Below, in pieces: positions 52,100-63,528 of a stretch of 64,000 nucleotides of DNA. Origin of the DNA: Saposhnikovia divaricata. Lineage: Eukaryota > Streptophyta > Magnoliopsida > Apiales > Apiaceae. The position numbers were made by a program, and so were the translations under genes. Position 1 is the stretch's first letter, and each line of letters starts with the position of its first letter. The DNA lies in the NCBI GenBank assembly GCA_036435485.1, contig CM071595.1, positions 105,578,580-105,642,579 of the forward strand. The letters run 5' to 3'. A model generated the notes under the pieces. That model searched no databases, was not told where the DNA came from, and was given only the letters and a program-made list of their open reading frames with translations.

Positions 52100-55000
52100 A
52101 TGATCCATCTTCCAGACACAATCCCGATGAAAGCTTCCGTTTCCCAGTTACCGCCACCAATTCAAAGGTAATTTTCTATCTCCTTTCCTTTACCAATCTC
52201 TATACCCTGTTGTTATGCATCCTCCGTTCTGCATGCTATCCTTTTAGATGATTCCTAATACAACTTGTAGATGCATGTTACTTACAACAACTGAATCAAG
52301 TAGATCAGTCTTCTTTGTCAACCTTAACTGTATCCATACACACCCACACATATCCATGTATGTAAATAGAAATCATCAATTAATGGAACATAATTTTTGG
52401 GTGTTTTTATACATGTTCTCATATTTACCAATTAATTCCTTGCTAGCATGTCCACCTTTCATGTTAATTGATTCCGATGCGTGCCTCACTTGATTTAAAT
52501 CTTCATCTTGGCCTTCCAGGCCTGATCATGACCTTTCTTCCACAAAAACTCTTCACTTGCAACCCCCCCTGAGATAAGCTAAGCCTAACTTTCACGACCT
52601 CTATTTGAAAGATGGGTTTTCATGTACTTTTCCCTTGTAGCCTTCCACCTTTGTTAACCTATGGGTTCAATACATGAACCCCTGTATTACACTTACCAAC
52701 CCTGTCTCTCCCTTGTTGAAACAAGAGGATGACATAACCCCAAATGACCTAGGGTTCAATTGCTTGAACCCCCATAACAGACAGCACCCGGTTATCCTTC
52801 TTTCACCATTTTGAGAACCATGGAATCACGACTCACACTGCTTTTCTCTGTGTAGATGTCGAGTCACACCGCGTCCAGTGGCTCTCAATGTTTTGTAACC
52901 AAAGATGCCTCCCAAGATATGGTAACCTCCGAGGCTAGCTCATTTTCATCATTGACTCCTGCTGCTAGGACTCCTTTCTTGCCTTCTACTATTAGTGGGC
53001 GTACCCGCTCCAAAGTCAAAATACTTGATCCTTCTGCTACCCAAATCGCAATCAAATCCTGCCCCTTAAATCCATCCACCATCGTCCATACTGCCATTAG
53101 CTCGGACTCCCTTGAATCTGGGGAAGAAATCGACTCCCTGGATCACCTATCCTTACCTGTTGAACCCTTCAGTGAACACTGAACATCATAGAGAAATTGA
53201 CTCTTTAGATGAGGCTTCCCCTGTTGAGGCTTCCAATGCTCCCATCCTTCAACCCTTGAATATCAATATTCATTCTTCCATGACAGCTCATAAGTTAACG
53301 AACTTATTAGAAGCTTGTGATCCTGGGTGTTCCTTGGTTATACCCCATCCAGAAGAGAAATGTAATGACTTTTCCAACTTTGAACCGGACCAAATGATTC
53401 CTTGTGCTGTCCTGTCTGCCCAATTTTTTAGACTGGGATTGTCATTGTCCCTTCATCCTTTTATCATTGATATCCTTGACACCTACCACTTTGCTCCACT
53501 ACAACTAACCCCGAATTCCTATTGCATGGCCATTTGCCTGTATGTTCTGTATGACACCTTATTCCAGGTTAAATTAAGTACCCGTGAGTTGGGTTTCTTT
53601 TACCAACTTAAAGAGACAGGGAAAACCCCTGGTTTCTTCTATCTTACCACCTGGAATGTCCACCAAGGAAAATGCATAAAGGGCAATAAACAAGGAATGT
53701 CTGGTTTGGACAAGTAATTTTTATATTGCTACGATTGCCCCACCTATAGAAAATATTTTAACTCATCTCCGAATATTTTAGAGGGTGATAAGCTGAAAAG
53801 AGCCCAGAAAGTTTTTAGAAGGAGTTCAAAGTTTGGAGATGGTTACAGCCTACTGTCGAGTGACAAATTGATTAGTTTAGGCTTCAGCAAAGATCCTAAC
53901 TCCCAATTCCTAGAGAGCACTCGTACCCCTGCCCAGGATAGCCCTGTTGAGAGAACCTCCGATAATCAAGGTTTATGGTTGAACCCTGGCCTTCAAGTAT
54001 TTTCTCTTCTTATTTAAATGTGTACCCTCCTCATGGCCTTGTCGTACCATGCATATTCCATGCTTCCTTTAACACGTTCTGTGTAGAATATTACTTACCA
54101 AAATATTTCTTACTTATTGTTATTACTTAACTTTCTCTATTGTCCTCAATGCAGATATGTCTTTCTCTGTTCCATCTTTCATCACCAAGAGATCTGCCCA
54201 TAAGAGGTCTACCAAAGAGGATCCGGGTATGGCCATTCCTACTATGACAACTTCTCTTTCTCCTGCCAAGGCCAAATCAACTCCAATGGAAAAGACTCAA
54301 TCCTCACGTAAGAGAGCCTCCCACCAAACATCTGAACCCTCCGGCACCTCTGGTTCGCGTAGCTATAAGCTCTCGAAGACAAACTTGGCAAGGGTTCGCC
54401 TGAGGTGGTTCCAGCTTCACCTTAAATGCCTTCATCAACTCTATCAAAGACAAGGTCCCTCTGAAAACCATCCTAGAATGGAACAAGGCCGGCCCAGAGG
54501 AAGCAGCAAACTAGGTAACCATGGCTAACACTCAAAGTCTATTCCTCTACTTCAAGTATAGCAACCAGATTGCAGAGGCTGCTAAAGGTGATCCCAGGGT
54601 GCGAGAGGAGCTAGCCAGGTTACGTTCAGAGGTGAAGGCCTACCATGATGATAGAAAGAAGCTCCTAAATTCCAACAAGAAGCTTCACGAAAGTGAAGGT
54701 GTGTTGCTCCAAGAGAAGGAGAAACTTGTGAAGGAGAAGGAGATCACGAACAACACCATACTCAAATTAAAAAAGGACATAGAAGATGTCGCTGCAGCCC
54801 AGAAGGAAGAGAAGGAGAAGCTCGAGCTGAAAGTGCGATCTCTCCAGGGGGCAGTCGCCAAGTATAAAGTTATTGCCTCCAAACATGGAGATAAGGAATA
54901 TAACATGGGTTACAAGGTCGGAAACAGAGATTATATGGCCTCGACATATGAGGCCTTCCCAGACTTAGAATGGAGTCTCCTGGGCCAGGATGTAGTTGAC

Positions 55001-55267
55001 GCAATTGATTTGATTAAAGCTCAACAGGCTGCGAATGCTCCTGGGGTGCACATGGATGAAGCCCCCCAAGATAATGTTGAAGAGGTTCCTGCAGATGTTG
55101 TTGCAGAGGGTGTGGTTGAAGATACAGTCACAGAGTCAGTTGAAGCTAAAGATGGGGGTTTAGCCATGGAACCCCAGGTGGAAGCCACCCCATCTGATCC
55201 CGAAGCTGCGAAGACCCCTCCAACCAATGAGAATCCCTCCACCTCTCCAATCAAGTCAAGTCAGTAA
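52100..55267 (+). pseudogene. Degenerate multi-exon antisense gene of element G
   Basis: Likely exon 1 is 52100-52167 (donor AAAG|GTAATT). Exon 2 starts at 52856 after TGTGTAG, and exon 3 at about 54155 after AATGCAG. Exon 2 first reads MSSHTASSGSQ..., then a 1-base frame change near 53160 leads to a globular part (53270-53700: FRLGLSLSLHPFIIDIL, then LTPNSYCMAICLYVL). From memory this resembles the plant 'putative gypsy type transposon' domain (PF04195). A TAA at 53715-53717 breaks it. Exon 3 has a Ser/Lys-rich start, a frame change near 54400 and a TAG just before 54521. The last 248 codons (54521-55267) are a long coiled coil (RLRSEVKAYHDDRKKLL...) with an acidic tail. Exon 1 does not join exon 2 in frame, so it may be untranslated. 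It lies between integrase and the 3' LTR on the opposite strand, as in Retand/Grande-type elements. Confidence 0.7.
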
Positions 55268-56871
55268 TTTTATCATCAACTTTTTTAAGAAAACTTTCAT
55301 GAATCCTTTTGTTGTTAATGCCATGAACTCGATATTTTGAATGTACGGGCTCCTCTAAAGGCCTCGCGAGATGTAATCCTTAACTTGGTTTCTTTCAAAA
55401 CTTGTGTTGAACGGTTTCCATGAATTCAGTTTACCTTTTGTCTAATATACGTTTGCCATGTGATTAAGTTACATGTACACATGTACACACACCTTCATTT
55501 AATTCAGTACTTAGTGCTCCTTACTATGAATGCCATGCCTAGTAAGATATTTCTGTCATACATTGTCCTATTAGGTGATAGTATCCGGCTTCCCCTTAGG
55601 ATATCAAGTTTTCAATAACTTTGGGGTTCACCCGTTGTACCCCGGGACATTAATGAAATAAACGTGTATCCCTTCCCTAGAAACCATAGGTAATCCACCT
55701 GCCATGTTCCCAACTTGTCTTGACAAATCCTGTCTGGATATTAATAGTTTGTAGATCCGTAATCCAGGTGAGCTCCTCACTAAACCTGCCATTTCCATCC
55801 CAAGCCTTTAATTTGTAACCAATCCTTATTATCCATAAGGCCTTCGCTAAGGGATGACTGGTGTTCCACCAGTCATTACCCTGGGTGCGTTACCCTGTAA
55901 ACATACTAGGCTTCCACCAACCTTGATTCCCATTTTCATGCGATTTCCTCGCAAGACCAATTTTCTTAGTCATTCCATTTACCAAAAGGTTAAGCCTCAC
56001 TCACCCAGCTTCCTTAGGGTCGTAACAAGGTCATTTTACCAACTTGCACTTAGCTTCCACAACTGTGCACAAATCCTATAATGAGATTGGTTATCCATCA
56101 TACTGATTACAAGGTAATTCGGGGTTCAAGCGACTGAACCTCCCCATAAGAGATCCTCATGGCTCTAGTTTCCCTAGAACCTTTCTGCCTTAGGGTTCCA
56201 TCCCATTTCATGCATAAGCCATACATGTTCCAATCCGTGCGCACGTAATCCACATACGTTCCCCTCCATGTACCCATATAATCTATACGTATTCCATATA
56301 ACCCGTGTAATCTGTTAACATGTATTCCATATGTTTTCCGTGTAATCCATTAACATATAAACCATATGTTTTCCGTCCCTAAGCATATAATCCATATGCT
56401 TCCATTCCATTACATAAATCTAAATTTAAATCTTTCCTTTAAAATTTACCCATTTTTAAGCCAAGTTATCTTTCCATTAATTAGTGTATACCTACTACCC
56501 CCCGAGGTCTTTAATATAATTAGACTTATGGTGAAGAACTAGGTTCAACAGTCATATCCTCTTTAAAACATTAATAAAGCAGGTAACACATAGCATGCAT
56601 TCATCCACATAAATCCATACATTTTTATGCATAAAACATAGATAAAAGCAAAACAGGTTGATCTCATATTCATTAAATCAAATCATAATGGGTGTTCAAC
56701 AGGTAGGCGTACATTCACAACCCCCCGAGCACTTTATTAACATGAAAGGGAAATTCCTAATCGACTGATCCTAATATTATGGTAGCTACAACTAATAAGC
56801 CACTGTTATTCTCCTACACCTGAAAGAGGTCTACAGGAAATGTTACCTAGGTTCAACTACTGGTAATATTT
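55268..56871. other. Region between the antisense gene and integrase of element G
   Basis: The first ~100 bases are a plausible 3' UTR of the antisense gene. The rest shows no gene. Short repeats of CATATG/CCGTGTAATCC type occur at 56230-56400. Confidence 0.45.
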
Positions 56872-58097
56872 CTAAAGGTGTTCGACGTTCCACGCCCTCG
56901 GGATTAGCTTCCCGTCAAAATCCTCCAAATGATAAGTACCTTCCCATAAGACCGATTTAATCACATATGGGCCTTCGCAGTTTGCCTCAAAGGCCCAATG
57001 TCCTGGAGTCCTCATGTTAGGCAGCATCTTCCTTAAAACCAGATCACCAACCTTTAAAGGTCGTGCTCTAACCTTGCCATCAAAGTACTTCCGAGTCCTT
57101 TGTTGATAGGCTGCAAGCCTCAGCTGAGAGGTTGCACGAACCTCTTCCACCAAGTCCAAATATAAACGATAATTAACTTCATTTTCCATGGGATCAAAAT
57201 TATCCCTTCTGAATGAGCTAGCACCAATTTCCACGGGTACCATTGCTACACACCCATAGGTTAAAGTAAATGGGGATTCTCCAGTCGTAGTCCTTGGTGT
57301 TGTATTATAGGACCATAACACCATTGGGAGCTCTTCTGGCCAGCAACCCTTTTTATCTTCCAACTTTGCCTTTAGATTATGTTTAATGATTTTATTGACG
57401 GCTTCAGTCTGACCGTTGCTTTGTGGGTGACAAACTGCAGAGAAGCCTTTCACAATTTTGAGGTCTTCACATAAACCTCTCATTTAGCCAGGGGTTCAGC
57501 CTCTGCCCATTTCGTAAAATAATCCACAGCTACGACAGCGTACTTTACTCCTCCCTTCCCCTTTGGGAGTTCTCCAATCAAATCAATCCCCCAAACAGCA
57601 AAAGGCCATGGGCTAGAGAGTGGCTTTAATGGCACAGCAGAGTTCCTATTGGAGTTGGCATACCTTTGACACCGATCACATGCCTTTGAGAATTTGCGAG
57701 CATCATGTTGTAGAGTAGACCAATAGTGCCCCTGTCGAAGTATCTTATGGGCCAATGAGGTTCCTCCAGAGTGGTTCCCACATATGCCTTCGTGTACTTC
57801 CCATATAATATATTCGCACTCACTGCCTGCTATACATCGTAGAAGTGGCTTGTTGAAGCCCCTCTTGTATAGTTTTCTATCATAAAGAGCATAGCGTGTG
57901 GCCTTGTACTTCATTCTTCGGGCTTTATCCTTTTCAGTTGGTAGAACCCCCTTTGTGATGTACTCCAGAATGGGAGTAATCCATGTATCCTCCATCTGAA
58001 CTTCAATATCCATACAATCGAACTTTGGAATGCTAGGTTGCTGCTGTATCTCCAACGGTATCACCCCTAACATAGTCGCTTCCCTGGTGGAACCCAA
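56872..58097 (-). pseudogene. pol: Integrase of element G, with internal deletion
   Basis: The N-terminal part (57480-58097) has the zinc-binding region (H near EGICGNHSGG, then CDRCQRYAN) and the first catalytic Asp in WGIDLIGELP, ending near FTKWAEAEPLAK. A stop follows. The next frame (56872-57483) resumes in CEDLKIVKGFSAVCHPQSNG with the catalytic Glu in GQTEAVNK, then the C-terminal GPYVI region. The stretch that should hold the second Asp (SDNG-type motif) is missing, which implies a deletion of roughly 100 bases or more. It cannot be active. Confidence 0.85.
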
Positions 58098-58189
58098 CTT
58101 AGCTAAGGCATCAGCACTTGAGTTTTCTGTCCTTGGAATTTATACAAGGTTTATCTCCCCGAACTTGCTCATCAACTCTTGAGCGTACC

Positions 58190-58711
58190 TCATGTACAAG
58201 TCGGTGCGTGGACCCCTAGCTTGAAAGTTAATTTGATATGACCCACCACCAACATGGAATCACTATACACAGTCATATTCACCACCTTCATTTCAAGAGC
58301 CAGCTTCAAACCCGCAATCAGGGCTTCGTATTCGGCATCATTGTTCATAGCCTTGAATGTAAAATGAATCGAGCTTTGCAACTTGTGGCCCTCGGGGCTT
58401 ATTAATATTATGCCAGCACCTGCACCGTTTCCATTAACAGCTCCATCCACATATAATGTCCACCATGGTGCACAGGTTTCCGGTGGAGTTCCCTTCTCTA
58501 GGGGTTCAACTACCCCTTCCTCGGCTCCCACATCAACAGATGATGGGAATTCCAGAAAGAAATCAGCGAGTGGTTGACCCTTAATAGCTGTTCTTGGCTT
58601 GTATTCGACATCAAATTGGCCTAACTCCACGACCCATTTCATTAACCTTCCCGAGGCTTCAAGTTTGTGTAGGACCTGCCTTAGTGGGAACGATGTTCGT
58701 ACCCCTACCAT
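58190..58711 (-). pseudogene. pol: Second (archaeal-type) RNase H of element G
   Basis: After a connection segment (LMKWVVELGQFDVEYKPR) comes an RNase H fold with catalytic residues in TLYVDGAVNGNGAGAGI (Asp), NNDAEYEALIAG (Glu) and VYSDSMLVV (Asp). A duplicated RNase H of this type before integrase marks the Tat lineage. The frame ends early and is separated from integrase by about 90 bases with stops. Confidence 0.8.
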
Positions 58712-59031
58712 ATGCGCCTGAAAGTATGGCCTTCACTTTCACGATGCCAAAATCAGAGCGTAAGCCAGCTTCTCCATATTTGGATACCAAGTTTCCGCAT
58801 CTAGAAGTCTCTTACTTACATAGTATACCGGGTATTGTATTTGATCTTCCTCACGACCAGAACCGAACTGATAGAGTGTTCAGAGACTGCCAAGTACAGA
58901 ATCAAGGTTTCACCTTCCACGGGCTTTGCCAGCAGTGGGGGGCTTCCCAATTGCTCCTTCAGCTTTGTTAAGGCAACCTTACATTCGGGTGTCCACTCGA
59001 AACCTTTCCCCTTCTTAATAGCCGTGAAGAA
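58712..59031 (-). pseudogene. pol: First RNase H / RT connection of element G, decayed
   Basis: The minus strand shows GFEWTPECKVALTKLKEQL and a LYLAVSEHSISSVLV-type RNase H segment in shifting frames. The usual first Asp of RNase H is not seen, as in Tat elements whose first RNase H is degenerate. Confidence 0.55.
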
Positions 59032-59748
59032 TTATCTACATCTGTCAGAGGATTTTGAAACAAATCTATTCAAAGTCGCTACTTGCCCCGTAAGGCTTTG
59101 GACTTCCCTCACACTTCGGGGGGATCTCATCTCGATGAATGCCTTTATCTTAGCAGGATTGGCCTCGATTCCTCGATAATTCACAATAAAGCCCAAAAAC
59201 TTCCCAGACTCAACCCCAAAAACACATTTTTGGGTGTTCAACTTTATACTGTACCTCCTCAAGATACCAAACATCTCGTCTAGGTGAGTGACATGTTCAT
59301 CTGCCCTCTTGGATTTAACCAACATATCATCGACGTACACTTCCATGGTTTTCCCAATTTGATCCTTAAACATCTTGTTAACCAGCCTTTGGTAAGTCAC
59401 TCCAGCATTCAACAGTCCGAAGGGCATCCCAACGTAACAGTAAAGGCCTCTATCGGTTATTAAAGAGGTATGCTCCTGATCAGGTTCGTACATCAAAATT
59501 TGATTATAGCCCGAGTATGCATCCATGAAACTTAGTAAAGCATGACCAGCCGTAGCATCAACCAACTGATTGATACGTGGGAGTGGAAAGCTGTCCTTGG
59601 GACATGCCTTATTCAAATCAGTGAAATTGACGCACGTACGCCACTTGCCATTAGGTTTCTTTACCAAGACCGGATTTGCCAACCACATGGGGTAAAAAGA
59701 CTCCCTTACCAGCTTGGCCTTCAACAACCTGTCCACCTCTTCCTTCAA
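59032..59748 (-). pseudogene. pol: Reverse transcriptase of element G
   Basis: Contains NGKWRTCVNFTDLNKACP, first Asp in FMDAYSGYNQI, GMPFGLLNAG and the catalytic YVDDML, then KCVFGVESGKFLGF. Standard Ty3/gypsy RT of about 238 residues. It is separated from the upstream linker by a frameshift near 59760 and ends at a stop before RNase H. Confidence 0.88.
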
Positions 59749-59784
59749 TGCAATGGCTCTTTCCCTACTTATTGCTCTCCTCTT

Positions 59785-60754
59785 CTATCTTACGGTCTTC
59801 ATTTCTGGATCGATGTTTAGATAATGACACATCACCCTTGGGTATATTCCCACCATATCCTCGTGGCTCCATGCAAATATATCTAAATTGTCCTTCAAAA
59901 ATAAGACCAGTGCTTCCCTGATCTCAGGGTTCAGATGTTTGCCAACTTTTAGCTCCTTAGTGGGATCAGCTACATCCACTAGAATAGACAAAGTGTCTTC
60001 AGCTGCTCCGGTCTTCTCCTTTGTTTCTGGCATACGTGGATCAAGATCAATTTCCACAGGGTTCACCTTGCTTGCACCCTGATGGGATTCCATCATCCAG
60101 CCATTAGACTTCTTTGATTCCTTCAAATTATTTTCATCATCCAAACCTTCAAAATCACTGTCATTTACCTCTTCAACTATTCCTTCAATCAATGGTTCTC
60201 CAATCTTTGAATTTTGAAATTTCGGGGCTTCCAACATTAGTAGCCCACCAGGGGTATCTACCCCCGAAAAGTTGAGTAACGGCCTTCCAAGTATTCCATT
60301 ATAAGAAATGTCTTCATTCACCACCATGAATTCCACCACTTGTGTAGTAGACCGGGGTTCATTTCCCAAGGTAACAGGAAGCTTCACTCGCCCCACAATT
60401 TGTATGGATTTCCAGTAAATCCATGTAACTCGTTGTAGGAGGGAGCCATTTCTTTGTCAAGTAACCCCATCTTCTGATAGGTGCTGTACGCCAAGATGTT
60501 AGCCGAGCTTCCATTATCCACAACACCCGGTGTACGTTCAGACCTCCGATTGTAGCCTTAATTACTAAGGCATCATTATGGGGATGGTGTACATGTCTGG
60601 CATCCTCCTCAGTGAATGTTATATCAGCTGCTTCGCCTTTAAAATTTTGGGTGGCCTTCAGACAAGTTATACACATTTGTGAGGGGTGCGCTCCTGGCTT
60701 CCCAAGTGCAATTTTTATGGGCGTTACTGCTCGTACCCACAATGTAAGGTCCAC
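59785..60754 (-). pseudogene. pol: Protease and protease-RT linker of element G
   Basis: The protease region lies around 60380-60560, split between frames; a DNGSS-type active-site stretch appears on one of them. 59785-60396 continues with NGILGRPLLNF, an acidic linker and the segment NLDIFAWSHEDMVGI just before RT. This last motif is common to Tat elements. Confidence 0.75.
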
Positions 60755-60839
60755 CTATGATAGTACGAATGCTATTCGCTCTTGTATGGCGCTCTGGATT
60801 CACCTTTTCCATTTCCTTATTAACTCTATCATTCTTGTA

Positions 60840-62606
60840 TCATTTCGCTTCTTGGGCTACGAAATTAGTCAGGTAACCCCTTCTTATAAGATCTTCAATT
60901 TGATCCTTCAAATGGCGACAATCCGCAGTTTCATGCCCATTGACATCATGAAAAGCAAAGTAACGCCCTTCATCTTTCTTTCCTGGAGGTCCATTTCTTG
61001 TCGGCTTCCTAAACATCCCAACCTTATTTCCCACTTCGTACACCTGTTCAATAGAGGTTGTGAGCGGGGTATACTCAGTATACTTACCCATGATTTGAGA
61101 ATCCTTCCTTACTGGATATTTATAATTCACCGTCCTTCCTGTATTGGTTGTATTCACAGTTATAGGAGCCATTTTTTCATCACAATGGGTGGACCTAGAA
61201 GAGGAGCTTCCACCATAGAAGGTTCGTTTGTGGTACCCCCTGTCCTTTGGGCTATAGGGTCTGCGCCTCTTACTCCTACTCTATTCCCTAGAGCTATGAC
61301 TCTTCTTGAGCTTAGCCATTGATTCTTCAATCATCTTGTGAGTTTCAGCCTTGGCATAGAAGTCTGCCAAGGTTTTGGGCTCCGTCCCTTGCAGCTCTTT
61401 CCAAAAATCGGTACCCGGGTGTACGCCCGTGATCAAAAAATGTTTATAGGTCTAATCTATGGTCTTCCTCACCTTTGGGACCTCCGTATTGAACCGTTTA
61501 AAATATTCAGTGAGAGTTTCATTTTCATCTTGCTTAATGTTTTCCAGCATATTAGCTGGGGGTGCGAACGTAATCGAAGTCTGAAATTTGGTTACGAACA
61601 GTTCACTCATTTGTCGCCAGGACCGAATAGAATTAGGACGTAGCCTCTTGAACCATTGGTGAGCACTATTCCTTAATGTGGCAGCCAACAAACGACATTT
61701 TGTTAGATCCTTAACCTGATATACCTCCATTTCTGTGTCAAACCGACTGAGGTATTCCACTGGGTCGGTGGTTCCACTGAATTTCAAGTCTCCTACCCCC
61801 TGATATTTTGGTGGGAGGGGTGAATCCCTCACCTTTTTAGTGAAGGGTGAAGCCACTGTCAAGCCTTCCAACGACTATTTTTCCAATTTCAATTTCTTTA
61901 GCGCCTCATGCAAATCCTTCACCTTATAATGCTCGTTTTCACCATCTATGAACTGGCTTCCATCATCACTAGAGCCTTCAGTAGAACCCTTCATCCGGTA
62001 TTGGTCATCGCCACTGTACTTGGGGTTATGTCGAGAACTGCAGCTTCGCTTACCATCACCCCCTTTAGAGAGCCTGCAAAATTTAGAAACAGATTTATCC
62101 CTTCTATAACTTTGGGATCCTTTTGATTAAGATCTCACGTCATGAGTTTTCTGGGTCTGCCTTTCCCTCTTCCCATCAAGCTTGTGGCGTAAATCCTTGA
62201 TGTTCAGCTTATTGTCCAGCCTGTCGAAGGCACTCAGGCTGCGTGTGGGCGAACCCTGTGACTGTTGAGCCTCTTCTTCTCCTTCTTTCCAGTCCGGGTT
62301 TGTTTGGTGAGTCTCCACATCAGAAAATCCTTTCTGTGATGCCTCTTTTTCCGACTCCCCATCATCATTGTCAAAGTCTAACCGAACTGGTGTTACCACC
62401 TTCTTTTTTGCCTTTCGATCCGAAGAACCATGCTTTTGTTTCCACTTCTTTAGCTTCTCAGATTTCTTTTCCAAAGAAACGATTTTCTTTTCCATCTTCT
62501 TAATCTTTTCTCTAAGCTCCTGATTCATGACTTCATTATCACGTTCTCCATCACCATCACTCCGTTCATCCTCTAGTGTATGAACATCACCGGAATTTCG
62601 AGACAT
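60840..62606 (-). pseudogene. gag: Gag of element G, broken in at least three frames
   Basis: The N-terminal 159 residues (62127-62606) begin MSRNSGDVHTLED with a Lys/Glu coiled coil (EKIKKMEKKIVSLEKKSEK). The capsid part (61452-61871) has the retrotrans_gag signature (DPVEYLSRFDTEMEVY, then AHQWFKRLRP and FVTKFQTS). The C-terminal part (60840-61172) has the FHDVNGHETADCRHLKDQIE motif in place of a CCHC knuckle, as usual for Tat/Athila gags. Confidence 0.85.
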
Positions 62607-62636
62607 CTCTTCCCTCTAGAGATAAAACCAGAAGGG

Positions 62637-62653
62637 CCCTCCTTCTAGCGCCA
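62637..62653 (-). other. Primer-binding site of element G
   Basis: TGGCGCTAGAAGGAGGG on the minus strand, four bases after the LTR end. It differs from the initiator-Met site used by A, B and E; I do not assign the tRNA. Confidence 0.65.
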
Positions 62654-62657
62654 TAAA

Positions 62658-63523
62658 TGTTATGAGGGAAAATTGGTGCAACACTTCAATGAGAGAATTA
62701 CAAGAATAATCCAAGAACAACCCAAGAATCTTTATTAAATAAACCAATTTACAAAAAAAACCCTAAGTTCATAAACCCTAACCCGAAAGGATGAATGGTG
62801 GATATTTGGACTGAGTTTGCAAGAGCCTTGAGCTATGTTGATCGAGTAAAACCTACCCAATCGAGAGGCAATAACTCAAAGCTTGTGTTATAGGTGTGTA
62901 TATGTGTCTCACCTTGCAAAGTGCCTACATACTCTTATATTTATAAGAGATCAAGTCCCATGTAGTTCTTGATAATTACTCATAAAATGATGAGCCTGAT
63001 CCTTCCTAATCGAACTGTCCTCATCGATCCTTCCCTCTGATGTAGTTATCCAGTTGTTATTTCATCATAATCCCATAGTTATCCTCCCGTTCCTGTTATA
63101 TATCCTTGTATATATATCCGTATATCCATATTCTGTATATATTCGATATTTATCAGCGATAATAACCACTAATGGGCCGTTCTTAGGACTTATGGATCAT
63201 CCTTCGGTCCATTCAGTCGCCCCATGCCCGTATTCCTACAACTCAGGAAGCTACAGACCTGCTAATATCTTTTTCTAGGAACCACCGGGGTGCATGCATG
63301 TACCCCTACCTTGAGACTACTCCTCAGTTGAACCCCTGCTAGGCACCAACACAAGTTTACCCTCATACAGTGTTCACACACTTGAACCCCTCCTTGAACG
63401 AATCCTCAAATTAGTCATTAGGATCCCCTCTCTAGCCCAAATTATCCTCCCACATTCCAGTAATCCAAGCTCATATCCTTAATGGGCCCTGAATCAAGCC
63501 CAAAACGGATTTAGGGCACAACA
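62658..63523 (-). repeat. 5' LTR of element G (866 bp)
   Basis: TGTTATGAGG...GGGCACAACA. A TATA box (TATAAATATAAG on the minus strand) lies at about 62935-62947. Confidence 0.9.
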
Positions 63524-63528
63524 CCGGG

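Larger units (their letters stand above)
50596..63523 (-). mobile_element. Element G: decayed Tat-lineage Ty3/gypsy retrotransposon
   Basis: LTRs of 869 and 866 bp, TSD CCGGG (50591-50595, 63524-63528), polypurine tract at the left and primer site at the right, so minus strand. Internal order on the minus strand is gag, protease, RT, RNase H, archaeal-type RNase H, integrase, then a 5-kb region with an opposite-strand gene. The second RNase H before integrase and the antisense gene point to the Tat group (Retand/Grande-like). All genes have stops or frameshifts. Confidence 0.9.

Noticed and set aside
51563..52251. Plus-strand frames of 61 to 131 aa before the antisense gene of G
   Set aside because: They overlap the TATA box and leader and have no domain. 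Only the short segment from 52100 is a plausible exon.
53112..53182. Overlapping frames read as two separate genes
   Set aside because: Similar short motifs (EIDSLD) in both frames suggest one exon with a frame change and small duplication, not two genes.
58383..59921. Plus-strand frames over the G pol region
   Set aside because: They lie opposite recognisable RNase H and RT sequence on the minus strand.
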